From assembly GCF_000512585.2 (NCBI RefSeq), contig NC_089245.1, positions 1,364,001 to 1,428,000 on the forward strand: a DNA stretch of 64,000 bases. Direction: 5' to 3'. The notes beneath the pieces are model-generated. The model was not told where the DNA came from and did not search any database. It worked only from the letters and a program-made list of their open reading frames with translations. How positions within the stretch are numbered: position 1 is the stretch's first letter; each line of letters begins with the position of its first letter. Position numbers and translations under genes: made by a program. Of the stretch, positions 21,842-33,920 are shown one piece after another. The DNA is from Kwoniella bestiolae CBS 10118 (lineage: Eukaryota; Basidiomycota; Tremellomycetes; Tremellales; Cryptococcaceae).

Positions 21842-24552
21842 ATGGATAACCAAGGTTCGTCTTTCCCTCGAGAAGAGGGCGATCAATCACCCAGATCATC
21901 TTCACATCCAACAATTCAATCGCAGACCAGGCCCACATCGGATCAGCCACCCTTACCTCCATTCACTCAATCATCCCTTGGAGAATATTCGCCCACCTCA
22001 CCCCCCTCGGGAGAATCAAAAATGTCTACTCCACCTGATATCTCCTCGGGTTCAGCATCAGGATCAGGATCGGACGAACAGTTAGATCTTGCCCAAGCTT
22101 CCGCTAGTAGATTGGGATTACCCCTTCAACGACCCAGTCTAGGTTCCACACCTTCCACTGAACCCCTCATCTCCCCAGGGGATATCTCGCCATCCACCAC
22201 TCCGGTACACAACCCTTTCAACGCTGCTACCGCCGGCCAAGGACGAGGCTCAGCTTCCCAGGCTAAGGGATTAACAGTCAACGTGGGTGGTGGTGGATCT
22301 GCGAACCCATTCGGAGGATCCAACAGATCATCCAGATCATCCATCTCGAACCCTTCTCCCACTGCTCCCAAAATCAGAATCAACGATATGCCCAACTCAC
22401 CCCCTTCTGAAGATGTCTCTCAAGCTCCAACCCCACCCGCTGTCCCCGATGCCGGCCCCGCTCCCGCAGGACAGGGGTTAACCTCGCCCTTCAATAGATC
22501 ATCTAACCTTCGAAACTCTATCAATTCCATCCCTGCCTCGCCAACCAACAAGCGAGCATCCAACGGATCTACCACCTCTGTGCTCGGGGGAGGTGCAGCG
22601 GTGGTCACTGCCTCAGGGGTTGAGGTCGGGTCGGGGAAGAACAATATAGCTGCGAGAAGAGCATTGAGGATGAAACAGGCTCAATCTACCGATTCGAAGG
22701 GTGGGAATAGGTATTCCAACTATACGCAACCTAATAAGAATGCGGGGTTGAATAGAAAGGCCTTCCAATCTACTAGGTTGAAGGGCGAGATCTATAAGCC
22801 GTGGTTGGAGCAGAAGGACCCGGCGTTGAGATGGGCTAGGTGGATTACTATTGGGAGTATCGTTATGGGTTTTGCGATTGCTGCTGTTAGTGAGTATCGA
22901 TGTTCCGTTTTGGTCTTGCAGCAGACGAGGGACGTACACTGATTCATTCTTACTCGTACAGTCTGTTGGGACGGGTATAGATCAGTACCTAAACTTGGAA
23001 AAGTGTGAGTCGCTACTTGGTTTCATGCTTCCAGAGATTAGACTCTCAGCTGATCATCATCTCAACCGTAGCTGCAACCTCATCAACGAAGATTTCTCAA
23101 GTGGTAGTATCGATTCCAGTATCTTCCAACATGAGGTCCGATTAGATGGTTACGGGTGAGTCTCGTTGTTCCTACACTACCCTCTCACCAGTATGAATGA
23201 ATTCGGACTGATGATCGAATTGAACGTAGCTACGGCTCCTTCCAATGGACCACCAACGACGCGAAAAACTCCTACGTGAAAGATGGAGTCCTCTACATCG
23301 TACCCACCCTCACATCCGACGATATCGGTGTAGACGCCATAACCAACGGTCATACCGTCAATCTCACCGCGGACGGTACATGTACTTCCACGAACGTATC
23401 AAACTGTGTGGCCGTGTCCAACTCTTCTCAATTGACCATTATCAACCCTGTCAAGACCGCTCGATTGATCACTAAGAACTCGCATTCTATTAAATATGGT
23501 AAAGTCGAAGTCAAGGCCAAGTTCCCCACGGGAGATTGGTTGTGGCCTAGAATCTCGATGTTGCCTGTTAATAATACTTATGGTGCTTGGCCCAGATCTG
23601 GGCAAATCAACGTAGGTGTCACCCCTCGTTGTCTATTTCCATATCCCGTGGTTGCTTCGGGCTTTCGGGAAGGAGTGAAGGATCGAGCTGACCAAAGTCA
23701 TACTCTTGCAGATCCTTGGTGGAAGAGGTAACAACGCTACGTACGATGCTAGAGGTGTTGATTATGCTCAATCTGATTTACATTGGGGTGAGTTGACCAT
23801 CCTATCTACTCATAGTACTCGGTGTGCATTTCGCTGACAACTATCGTTCATTTTTGTTCAGGCCCAACTGTCGATCTCGATAGACAATACCTCACATGGG
23901 GATACAGAGAACAACGACGAACCTACTATTCGCAGAAATACCATACTTTCGGTCTTGAATGGAATGATCAGTTCATGTGGACTTGTAAGTTGGACACACT
24001 CCCCTCGAGATGAGAAATCGAGAAGGAATGCTTAATTGAGGTGCTTCGTAGATATCGACTCGCGTGTTGCTCAAGTGATCTCATACAGATTCAACAAGGA
24101 ATCCTTCTGGTCAAGAGGAAAGTTCCCTACGACCTACACGAATAATACGGAAGTTATCAAATTGATTAATCCTTGGTTGGCTTCTTCTGAGAACAATGCT
24201 CCCTTCGATCAACGTGAGTTTAGGCATTCCATCTCATCGCCACCATTCCTCTCTTTGCCTCATGATTCCCGTTAAGAAAAGAAGATGGATCGTTGGAAGA
24301 CAGACTGATTGCTGATTTTCCGTAACACTTGTAGCATTCTACCTCATGATTGACCTCGCGGTAGGTTCTCAAGACGGTTGGTTCCCCGACGGAACAGGCG
24401 GTAAACCATGGATCGATCAATCCGGCTCAGCCATGTCAGATTTCTGGGCAGCCAAGTCGAAATGGTGGGATTCATCTTGGACCGCCAAGGGAGCCAAGGA
24501 TGAGGATAGGGCGTTTGCCATTGAAAGTGTCAAGATGTGGGAGAAGTGTTAG
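21842..24552 (+). CDS. Kre6/Skn1-type membrane-anchored GH16 protein with altered catalytic motif
   Basis: Eight exons (21842-22889, 22962-23004, 23072-23155, 23230-23611, 23712-23787, 23862-23984, 24052-24213, 24335-24552) join to 711 aa. Layout is that of the Kre6/Skn1 beta-1,6-glucan synthesis family: a ~330-residue Ser/Pro/Gly-rich cytosolic tail, one type II membrane span (WITIGSIVMGFAIAAVICW), then a lumenal GH16 lectin-like domain (NLINEDFSSG; NSHSIKYGKVEVKAKFPTGD; HTFGLEWNDQFMW; FYLMIDLAVG). Where the family has SGEIDIMESRGN the sequence reads SGQINILGGRGN, so both Glu and the Asp are lost (residues 517, 519, 522). The motif spans an intron, but both junctions are clear. Likely non-hydrolytic; a binding or scaffolding role in wall assembly is inferred. 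Confidence 0.88.
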
Positions 24553-24986
24553 GTGGGGTTGGTCAGGATGGCATAGCGGAGGGTCGCGGTGATGATCTTA
24601 GAGTAAGGACAGTTTTAGAGGATATTGGGATAGGGATAGGGATATTTACATATATACATACATATACATTGCTTTTAATCAGGGTTTGCTTCTCTTTCCA
24701 TGTATCTTTCGGTATTGATATAGGCATTCGTCGCAGGTTAAGAGCATTTAGGTATCTGTGCTGTGCCACTGCCACCGGTCAAGTCCGGTTACAGCATTCC
24801 AAGTGATGACCGAGCACAATCACAAACAACGACCATCCCATTCCAGATTCCCTTTGATAGTACTGTACACACATCACATCTTGTCATCTGACGATAAGTA
24901 TACTAGATACACTTCTCGGAGCACTGCCTAGTACATCTAACCCCTCCTGATTCTGCACTCCGGCATCAGCGATTATTGGGCTCACA
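24553..24986. other. Intergenic: GH16 gene 3' region and DSC3 promoter
   Basis: 434 bases. A GGGATA-rich repeat run and TATACATA words lie near 24620-24670, suitable for 3' end formation. A pyrimidine-rich stretch precedes DSC3. No gene seen. Confidence 0.45.
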
Positions 24987-26675
24987 ATGCCATCCGGACC
25001 ATCCAACCAAGAGTCCGAACCGCTCTTACCACTCCACCAACATCAACCCAGCACTGCTACCCCATCCAGATCCAGACTATCCGCCCGAAGGTACATCCCG
25101 CCGCCCATCTCTCCCGTGAATAGCAAATCCAAAGGTAAAGGTAAAGGTAAAGCCACGTTGGAAGATCTCGAAGCGGGTTTGGCAAGCTCGTCAGACTCTG
25201 AGCCGGAGGACAGAGATTCCTCACCCAAAGGTAAAGGTAAAGGCAAAGCTAAGGAGGATAAGAGGGGGAGGAACGTTACGGTGATTTTTAGTCACGAGTC
25301 GGAGGCGACGGGTCATGGGAATTTGGAGTGTTGGGTTGAAGATGGGGAGAATGTGGGGAGTCTGAAAGAGCAGATCAAAACTCTTCGACCATCCTTGCAA
25401 TCCCACAATCTCCGATTAATTCACTCTGGCAGATTATTGACGGACGGTATATTGCTTTTACCGTGGTTACGATCACTTGAGGAGAGGGTACGAAGGCAGG
25501 CTGCAGGAGTCGGTGGGGACGTCGAGAATGTCTTGAAAGAGGTTGGCTTGACAGAGGATCTAGGTTCATCGTCAGAAGAAGAAGACGGGGGAAAGAAGAA
25601 GGAGAAGAGGGATGATAAAGGGACGACGAGCGAGAAGGTTTGGCTGCATTGTATAGTCGGTGGAAAGGAGGAGAGGGTTGCGTCCAATGATGAAGAGGAA
25701 GTGAGTGTCCACTGAATCGTGATAACGTCCTGTTTGTTTGTATCGAGTAGATGCAGACTGAATGGCTGATTGATATTTAAGCAGCCTAGTGCACCCCGTA
25801 GAAGAGGGTTCGACGTTCTGTTAGATGCTGGACTCTCAGCGGATGATGTAGCTGCTATGCGAAGGCAGTTCTACGAGAGTAGAGGTGAGGAGGTACCGGA
25901 AGGTATAGAGAGTGGGGATGTTAGTGAGTTAACGTCTTATTGTCGTACTACCTCAGCAGAGGAAATCAATTCCCATCTACACCGCAAGATTTTTATGCTA
26001 ACCATCTGTATGCTTTAGATGATGAGCATGCCCGAGCTTTGGAGGAACAATGGATAGAAGGTGACCTAACTGCTGAAACGGCTACCAGTGAGTTGATTCG
26101 TTCTCTGACGACCCGGATGGTCAAGACACTTGCACTGTATAGGTCCATCGAATAGCTGGCAGTCGAACTGACACAGGGTTCTTCTCAGCTACGACCGAAG
26201 GCTTGTACACCTCCATCCTTCACGGTCTCCTAACAGGCTTCCTATTCCCCATCCTACCATGGTTTTTCTTCCGTGAACCACCTTTACCAAACTTCTTCGA
26301 CGCAGATGCAGAAGCTATCAACGCATCTCGCACGTCGTCGACGGGAGAACGGCGTATCTCAGGAGGCAATACCGAACAGAACGATAGCACCCCAGGGGAA
26401 TCGTCTGAACCCATCACCACCACGAACGCGTCTACGACTACGACCACGAATGGCGTGACCTCGGCACAGGACAGTTTCATGAGAGCTGGTGGGATAGGTA
26501 TTGGGTTGGGTGAGATCGTTGCTTCTCAGGTATTTGGGAAGAGGATGCAGGCGAGTGATATGTCCCTTTCCTCATCACACGAACCAGACTAATCTGTTTC
26601 GTTCTCTCTCAGATGGGCATTCTGCTAGGTACGATACTGAATATCGCCTTCGGCGCTCTGAGATTCCTCAATTGA
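24987..26675 (+). CDS. DSC3: Dsc E3 ubiquitin ligase complex subunit 3
   Basis: Exons 24987-25700, 25785-25923, 25962-26087, 26189-26550 and 26613-26675 give 467 aa. After a basic low-complexity N-terminus with KGKGKGK repeats comes a ubiquitin-like domain (RNVTVIFSHES to QSHNLRLIHSGRLLTDGILL; DUF2407). Then come the family's C-terminal block (RRGFDVLLDAGLSADDVAAMRRQF; DEHARALEEQWIEGD) and two membrane spans (LLTGFLFPILPWFFF; MGILLGTILNIAFGAL). The Dsc complex is a Golgi membrane ligase that activates SREBP in fission yeast and supports sterol and hypoxia responses in fungi. The last intron (26551-26612) appears to use a GC donor: CAG then GCGAGT keeps the frame into the second span, while the nearest GT does not. 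Confidence 0.85.
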
Positions 26676-26763
26676 GATGACATGGCTCGACACAGTAGAT
26701 ATATGTGAACTGGCAATGAATTATTGTATATTACATATGGTTTTTAGGATGGAAATGAAGCAT

Positions 26764-28464
26764 TTATTCGCGCATCCTCACCTGTGTCTCTCTGATTTCC
26801 GCTGCCCTCTGTTCCCTTCGCGCCTTGATCATCTCATCTACTCTTTCCCGTTGAGCGCGAGCCTCGGGTCCCAGTACTGTATCATGAGACAGTTCACCAT
26901 CACTTTTTGGAAAGTCAGACTCGAGAATCCAATCTCCCTCCGCACCATCCTGATCAGACCGGTAATTCGAATCCGCATCGTTGTCCTCCGGTGTGTTTCC
27001 CTTCTCGCCGCCAGCTTCATCTTCGGGATAAGTAAGGTGGTAGAATCGATCCCGATCTCTATCGATGGGTGTGAACTTTTCTTGGTCGTCGGATTGATCC
27101 CTATCTGGATCATCGTCGTCATACCACTGCGTATTCATACACTCGGGTCTAGGGGTGTTCCACCGAGAGTCAGCGGGATTTTGCATATTCGTGTGATTTT
27201 CGAACCGATTCTGTCGATCTCTCGACTCAGCCACACCGTGGTTTTCCCTTTCCTTGGTAGACGAAAGGCACCACTTCGAGTTGACGGGGTTCTGATAGGT
27301 GTCTTCCGAATCGTGTCTCATATCTATATCTTCAAAAGGTAATTTGATGAAATTTTCGAGTTCGCGCTGTCGGGTGAGGTACGATTGCAGGTTGGTATAT
27401 GAGATGGCCACTTTGGGGTAGATGTGATTAGATGGATTATCAATGATCACTGTTCTGCTCTTGACGCCGTCCACATCCCCAAACAAAGTTCCTTTCCCAT
27501 ACCTACCATGTTCGTCTGTATATTCTTCCAACATTGCTCGTTCCTCCTCCGCGGGTAGGTCGGAAATCATATGTGAGATATCCCAGAGCGATCTTGCCAA
27601 TCCGCATAAGACATCTCCAGGCTGTTTGATAAAAGGGTTCGAATCCTTGTAATTCCTTAGCATCGCTTTGAGGTAGTTCTGGGATAATCCACCATAGTAC
27701 GATTCGTTCCCGAATGGTTTATCATGTTTCCTATCATACACTATGTCCGAATCATATCTTGGATATTTATTAACATGGAAGAAAGGGTCGATCTGTACCC
27801 TCATCAAAAACTTATCATCTTCCACTTCTCCTCCAATAGATCCCTCATGCGAATCGCTGACAACATCGGACTGTTGGACTTTCACCCCAGTAAATAAATT
27901 GGATTGACCAAAATCGTCAAAGTTGGGTTCGACCCTTTCCCCACGTTCGAGATAGGGGTATTGCGAAGGTCTGTCAAACTCTTTTAACCTCATCAACAAG
28001 TCCCTGCAACCTTGTTCGGTAGTATATTCCTCGGAGATCACACATCTCTTTATACCCGCTTGGATCTCATCGCGTTTCAGGGGGATTAAATTGGTTTTCA
28101 TCGGATCAACGTGATAGGTGTTGGTCCATTCATCCGGGAGGAGGGCTGTGGGTCGAATTTGAGGATGAGGATTGATCTTGTATAGGGATAGGTTTTGGAA
28201 GGTCCCGTGAGTGGGGTTTAGTCCACTTTCGATGGCTCGGCGGTGATGTTTCTCGATCCATGTTCTGTGGGGAGTCAGGTCTGTCTGACTGGACAGAGTA
28301 GGGGCTGTTGTCCCGGATGGGTCGGTGGGCACAGTGGTGTCTGACTGACTGGGTAATACAGTCTTACTGGCAGCGCTGGCGGTGTTGGGGTCTCCAGTTC
28401 GGAGGGACATGGTAGATAACAGCGAGGATAATTTAAGCCTCGAGACGCTAAGTGAGAGCAGCAA
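26764..28464 (-). CDS. Large intronless orphan ORF, acidic protein
   Basis: A single uninterrupted frame of 566 codons, remarkable in an intron-rich window. The more likely start is the second Met (28410, MSLRTGDPN), because the first 18 residues look like leader. The N-terminal third contains RTWIEKHHRRAIESGL and YKINPHPQIRPT. The middle is globular (FFHVNKYPRYDSDIVYDRK; GDVLCGLARSLWDISHMISDLP; TVIIDNPSNHIYPKVAISYTNL). The last 150 residues are highly acidic and disordered, ending in an Arg/Glu-rich helix (RREQRAAEIRETQVRMRE). I recognise no domain. Codon choice resembles neighbouring genes, which argues it is genuinely coding. Function unknown. Confidence 0.7.
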   Translation of the reverse strand: MLLSLSVSRLKLSSLLSTMSLRTGDPNTASAASKTVLPSQSDTTVPTDPSGTTAPTLSSQTDLTPHRTWIEKHHRRAIESGLNPTHGTFQNLSLYKINPHPQIRPTALLPDEWTNTYHVDPMKTNLIPLKRDEIQAGIKRCVISEEYTTEQGCRDLLMRLKEFDRPSQYPYLERGERVEPNFDDFGQSNLFTGVKVQQSDVVSDSHEGSIGGEVEDDKFLMRVQIDPFFHVNKYPRYDSDIVYDRKHDKPFGNESYYGGLSQNYLKAMLRNYKDSNPFIKQPGDVLCGLARSLWDISHMISDLPAEEERAMLEEYTDEHGRYGKGTLFGDVDGVKSRTVIIDNPSNHIYPKVAISYTNLQSYLTRQRELENFIKLPFEDIDMRHDSEDTYQNPVNSKWCLSSTKERENHGVAESRDRQNRFENHTNMQNPADSRWNTPRPECMNTQWYDDDDPDRDQSDDQEKFTPIDRDRDRFYHLTYPEDEAGGEKGNTPEDNDADSNYRSDQDGAEGDWILESDFPKSDGELSHDTVLGPEARAQRERVDEMIKARREQRAAEIRETQVRMRE

Positions 28465-29176
28465 CGAATAATCGCTGTATATGGGATCAGGTGGCGAGAT
28501 GTCGAAGACAAATCAATAGTAGTATCGGGCTGAAAGAGTATCAGACGGTTTTGACCGAAACGAGAAATATAATAGCAAGTAAAGCGATGTGATGAAGAAC
28601 GCTAGAATGGGCTTGACACCAATAAAAAAAGCTGTATATATACCTTATTGTTATGTACTTACTGCGCTGTCATCTTCAGCATTCAAGAAAAACAAGAAGC
28701 CTGGATGAGCTTTTGCGTTACATTCTGCGTGACCCTTTGTCGGAGAGAATGAGTTTCGTACTTTGCTTCTTGGTTGTGTCATCGTATTGCGTCACATGTG
28801 AAAATATCGCTAAGAAAGGATCGATCTGTTGGGATCAGTCCACCTTGAACCCATGGAGGGCCTAAGCTCTAAAGCCAACGTATGTTCACAAAGGTTGATT
28901 CGGTGGGTCAGCACTATACGGAGGCAGCAAAGCATAATGCTGCGCGGTGAATAATGGATGGACGCTATTTGATCAAAACGCGAAATGGTCACCCTTCGTT
29001 CCATGATGCAATTTGAAGTGTTTCAAACAGGTATAGAGGTTGTCCTCTCATACCATACATCAACTATGAAAGCTCTTAGCAAGTACGTCACCTAGACACC
29101 CCTCTTTCAAAACCTTCATTTCAACAACGCCAGACCGGCTGACGCGTTTGCCGTGTTGTTGGTCAAAGAGATATTT
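28465..29176. other. Intergenic region
   Basis: 712 bases between the orphan ORF start and the 3' end of the small membrane protein gene. AT-rich with an A-run at 28623-28630 and TATATATA at 28635-28642. Short ORFs only; no gene or repeat recognised. Confidence 0.45.
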
Positions 29177-30125
29177 CTAAGCAATCGTGGAATACCCATT
29201 TCTACCCGGGGGAGGTACTGGAGGTTGATTCCCACTGGTATTGTCATCGTCATCACCACCTAGTCTGAATCCACCTGAGGAAGGGAAAGTGCCAGGTTGT
29301 TGTGCTTGTTGGGGTTGGTTTTGGTTTTGGGGCTGTGCAGAGGTGAAACCACCTGGCATGGATGGAACATTCCAGTCTATGCGGCACAAACGATAAGTTA
29401 CTTGATCTATATTATACTCTATAGCCTGCCTGTATGAAGGTATCGGCGAGATGGGGATCTGTCATGAGATGGTCTGCAGTGTCAAAAGAAATGGCAAAAC
29501 TCACTTCCTCCGCCAGGCAAATTAACACCCTGCGGCATCCTCCAGCTCCCAAACGATAGATCACTACCCCTCTCTCTGAGCTGCGATAGGCAGCTGAAGA
29601 ACAATGGAATTTTGATTAGCGTCAATAGGATCGAGAAGAGAAGGATGAAGAATGAGTATCGGTGGAAGAGGAGGGAGTAGAGGTCGAATAGTCCCGTGAA
29701 GAGGATGAGGGATATGAACTGGACGGAAAAGGCATTAGTATTTTGGTCTATGTCTTAGGGCAGAGATACCTTGACACATTTCGCTGTATGGGTAATACCG
29801 CGCTCCAATGAGCCGTTTGACGCCCTTCATCCTGCGAGACGTTTTTCCAACGAGGAATAGAAAGATTCGGGCTCACCTGTCTAAAAGCTACAGTCGTGCT
29901 GTGCATCTCATGAGCTACAATCCCAAAGAGCTAGACGTTGAACCCAGTGATCAGCTCATGTCCCAGACGTGACAAGTGAGCTATTGAAATAGCTGAGGGA
30001 CTCACCATCAAAGGAAAATTGTACCCAAAGCCAGTCGTGCTCCCCGCAGTGACCAGCGCCAAGGAAGTAGCGGTAGTCAAGAGGGATAGGGTATCTTGCG
30101 CTGCGAGTCTGTCTTGTAGCGACAT
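29177..30125 (-). CDS. Small multi-span membrane protein, possibly AGTRAP-like
   Basis: Exons 30125-30006, 29930-29877, 29718-29505 and 29376-29177 join to 195 aa. Predicted spans: LSLLTTATSLALVTAG; the region NFPLMLFGIVAHEM; FISLILFTGLFDLYSLL; FFILLFSILLTLIKIPLFF followed by CLSQLRERGSD. The pattern of four short spans, an LFDLYSLLFH segment and an exit helix ending in RERG recalls the angiotensin-receptor-associated protein (AGTRAP) family, but this is a weak resemblance from memory. The cytosolic tail is Gln/Pro-rich with an acidic DDDDN patch. Start at MSLQDRLAAQDTL. All three introns keep frame. Role unknown. Confidence 0.7.
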
Positions 30126-30513
30126 TCTAGCTGTTGTATTGTTATCTTCAGCTTGCGGATAAGGGTGCTCTGAGCTGTTGAGTTGTAAAGGAGAATAGCA
30201 GAGTGACTCTTCAGTACTTCTATAGCTGGCAAAGTAAAATCAAGAGGGCTCTCGTGCTGGGGAATGATGAGGATGGGAACGTGTTGCTCTCGATGGTGTT
30301 GGTATGGATTCCGACGGAAAGGGAACGTGGGTTCATTTAGCCGGAAGAGGCTAAGGATAGCGGCGATAGCCGAAGGATGTAAGATTACCCGGATAGATGG
30401 AGGATAGATAACAGAGCACAGAGCAATTCAGTTCTGTTCATTGCCCATTCTTCATATCATCCTTCATCTCATCTGCATATCACGGTCATACTGGCGTTGA
30501 TAATTCAGCCAGG
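30126..30513. promoter_or_regulatory. Divergent promoter, membrane protein / metallophosphoesterase
   Basis: 388 bases between start codons. No recognisable element beyond AT-poor, CT-biased sequence next to the plus-strand start. Confidence 0.4.
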
Positions 30514-33500
30514 ATGTTATACACTCTTCTCTTGGTACTTCTCACCGGAGTTTCAGCTTCACAACACGCTTTACACCTGCCTGAACCCACCAGACAGCTG
30601 GAATGGAAAGATGTCAACTTCCTCAGCACTTCGGATGTGCATGGTGAGTGATCTGGCTTCTGTTGTGTTATATCAAGGTCGCAATTGATGCAGTTATCTC
30701 TCAGGCTGGCTACTTGGTCACCAACACGTGAGCAGCTCACCCATTGCATCTTCAAACGAGACTGCAGCTGACATTGATGCGATAGGCAACTTGGCCAGAA
30801 CCAGTGAGTTCGAATAGTAGTCTGTTTAGGGCTCACGGAGCTAACACTTCCTACCAGAACTACTCTGGCGATTTTGGATCCCTAGCTTCTTTTGCAACGC
30901 ACATGCGGCGTATAGCTCAAGACAAAGGAGTAGATCTTCTACTGGTGTAAGCTGAATCATTTCCCGTTTTTGTCGATCCAAGGCTTATTTTTGCCCACAG
31001 CGATGCGGGCGACCACCACGATGGCTCAGGCCTCGTCTCATCCTCGTCTGAAGCATCAGGCAAGGCTGAGGATATCTTCTCGATGTTACCTTACGATATC
31101 ATCACTATAGGCAATCATGAGCTGTATCATTACGAGGACGCGCTTGAAGAATATAGGAATAAAGGGAGATGGTGAGTTTGGGTACCTGAGAGGTCAACTC
31201 GAGGAATCCCTTTGATCAAGGTCATTATATCGTGTGACCCATGTTATCTGTCTAGATGGGGTTGAGGATGAAAGCGCGCATAAGTATTGGAGCTGATCAT
31301 CATGATATGCAGGAATGGAAGATACGTAACATCGAACGTAAACATCACCATACAAGCTGAGGATGGATCGTTCCAGTCTGTGCCCCTGGGAGAGCAATAT
31401 CTCAAATTTGAAACGGATCAGTACGTCAGCTGTGAGACTGCCAGAATTTCCGTAGCTGATCAGCAGTGTTCAGAGGTCGAAAGATCACTGCATTTGGAGT
31501 CATCTTCAATTGTAAGCGTGTTTTTGTTAGTTCTTGATTGTGTTGTCAAAGAATGAGATAGGCTGACGATAATCTGAACAGTCCAAGCGCATGCCAAGTA
31601 AGCTCTAATTTCCGAGTCATTCTTATAGCTCGTCATAGCTTACTTTCATTTTCAGAGGAATATCAATTCAAAAGCCATCGAAGTTAGCTAAAGATCCTTG
31701 GTTTCTGGAAGCTATTGAGGAGAAGCCTGACTACTTGTGAGTGCGCTCTTTCATCCGCTCTGTTTGGCCCTCGTTTCACCTCAATATCTAAAAGATCACT
31801 GGCTGATATCTCGACGCCAGTGTCCTAGCAGGACATATGCCTGCCCGAGGCGAGACATCCGAGTTCACGCCTATATTCGATGCTATAAGAGAGATACATC
31901 CCAAAGTACCCATCTATGTGTTCGGTGAGCCCCTAGGTTTGAGCCTTCGAGCCTGAAAACTAGCTTACAAGATATCATGAGCAGGCGGTCACACTCATGT
32001 CCGGGATTGCGTGCAGTATGACGGTCGATCCATTGCGTAAGCTACTACTTCGTAGCTTCTTGTTTTGCATGACGTCCAGCTGATAGCGAATTTGGTGGAT
32101 GAGCAGGGTTGTACCTGGAAGATACCTGGAGACTGTCGCCTTTACCTCGTAAGCTTTGCGAAATTGCAGATCGAAAGAAAAAAGGCTGACTTGCCGTCAA
32201 AGGTCATCATTGCCCCAAGACGATCAAGATGGGCCGCTGGACGTTGCTAGAAGGTACATTGATGCGAATCCAGTCAGGTAAGCTCTGTATGCCACTCCCA
32301 CATAAGACCCTTGACCTGACTCCTATTATAGCTATAAGTGGCATACCAATACCTCAGATGAACAGTTTGACCTGGTACGTCTATCGACATGGACCTGCCC
32401 CGCGACTGGATCATGTCATAGCTGACATGCAACTCTCTTGTCCAGCCAATCGGGAAGAACATCTCCCTCGCACTCCTTCGACTCGCATCGGACCTCAACA
32501 TCTCTACTCCGCTGGGTGTAGCCCCACATGATTACTTCCTGGAGAGACATCCCTATGGACACCCCAGATCGGTCCTCACTGTATTCTCAGATCAGGTGCT
32601 GCCGCACACCATAATAGATAAGGAAAGGAATGGCACGAGAGTGATCATTGGAAATGCAGGCAGTTTACGATTCGATTTAGTGAGCTGAGGATTCCCTAGT
32701 TTCGTCTCTGATTGGAGCTAACAACATATGACAGTTCCAAGGGAGATTCGACAGGAATGATGAATTGACTGTATCACCTTTGTAAGTCCACCATCCATAC
32801 CCCCAGATCACATTCAACTGATCAAGCACAAAAGTACAAGTAAATTCCTCTGGGTCGAGCTACCAGCGGGATTAGCGCGAAACGTTACAGAACAAATGAA
32901 CAAATCAGGCGCATCCAAACTATTACCTTCTGAACCGACTACGAAATTGGAAGAGGAAGACAGAGTGAGAAGAATATACAACGATTGGATGACTGAACAA
33001 TGGGAAGATTATCTTCTACAAGGAGGGAACGACCATTTGTATGAACAGGAGGAAATGCAAAGAGTGTTTAGGGAAGATGAGAGGAAGATACCGAAGAAAC
33101 CCAGGACAATGGGATTTGTTACAAAAGATAGCTGTCCGGGTAAAGGGGATGATATCGAACATTATCCTGGTAAGCTATGGCACCGTTTGACCCTTTCGTC
33201 GGGTAGTGACAGTTAGCTGATTAGGATGAACCTGCAGTCCCGCATGTTGGAGACCAACCGTGAGTCAATCTCACTCAAATCGAAGATACGATAAGTTCAA
33301 GTGTGAGCTGACGCTGATGTTCCCGGTGCACGATAGTGATTTCATACAAACCCCTTTCCCCGATGTGAACGATAATGAGATTATAGATGTAGTTTCTATG
33401 GATTTCGCTTTAGATGATTTCCGTGAGTTTGTCTCTTCTCTAGCCTTAGTCCCCGGGTGTGTTGTATTTACTGGTAGAAATGGTTTCTAGTTGCCGCCGT

Positions 33501-33621
33501 CAACGTGCTTGATCCGACCATCGACCTAAAAGAGGGTGATATGAAATCCTACGCAGATGGATTAGAGATAAACGTTGTCTTTGGGATGTACGCTAAGGAG
33601 ATGTGGCAAGCTGGACTGTAA
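30514..33621 (+). CDS. Secreted calcineurin-like metallophosphoesterase (5'-nucleotidase/YHR202W type)
   Basis: Nineteen coding exons can be spliced in frame to about 619 aa. An N-terminal signal peptide (MLYTLLLVLLTGVSA) leads into the metal-binding motifs in order: SDVHG, VDAGDHHDGSG, GNHELYHYE, LAGHMPARGE and GGHTHVRD. These are the conserved D-x-H, GDxxD, GNH(E/D), GH and GHxH blocks of calcineurin-like phosphoesterases. Further family blocks: RRYIDANPVSYKWHTNTSDEQFDL, GNAGSLRFDL and the C-terminal FPDVNDNEIIDVVSMDF. Yeast Yhr202w is a vacuolar relative of unknown substrate; a 5'-nucleotidase or nucleotide phosphatase activity is inferred. Exon boundaries in order start at 30514, 30705, 30858, 31001, 31313, 31474, 31582, 31656, 31821, 31985, 32107, 32170, 32332, 32446, 32735, 32835, 33238, 33337 and 33491. 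The 30728-30857 intron is the least certain. Confidence 0.88.
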
Positions 33622-33920
33622 TATTCGACAGAACGGAAACGCAGCAAGATGAATTCGATCGGAGATGACCTGTCTTGCAGTTTGGCTTGAACGGAGGAGA
33701 AAATATAGATTGCATAGCATTGCATTGCATCGCATCGTGAATAAGGATAACTCTGTTTTGTTGTATATACTCGATGTCGTTTCTATGTATCTAACCGGAT
33801 CCTAGTTGACTCTCATTAACCCAAAATCAAATGCTCTCGTCCCTCATCTTCTACTGAGCATTGAACCGAATATACGATCCCTTCTTCGTAGCTCGTACCC
33901 CCCATGCCGCCGCAACAACA

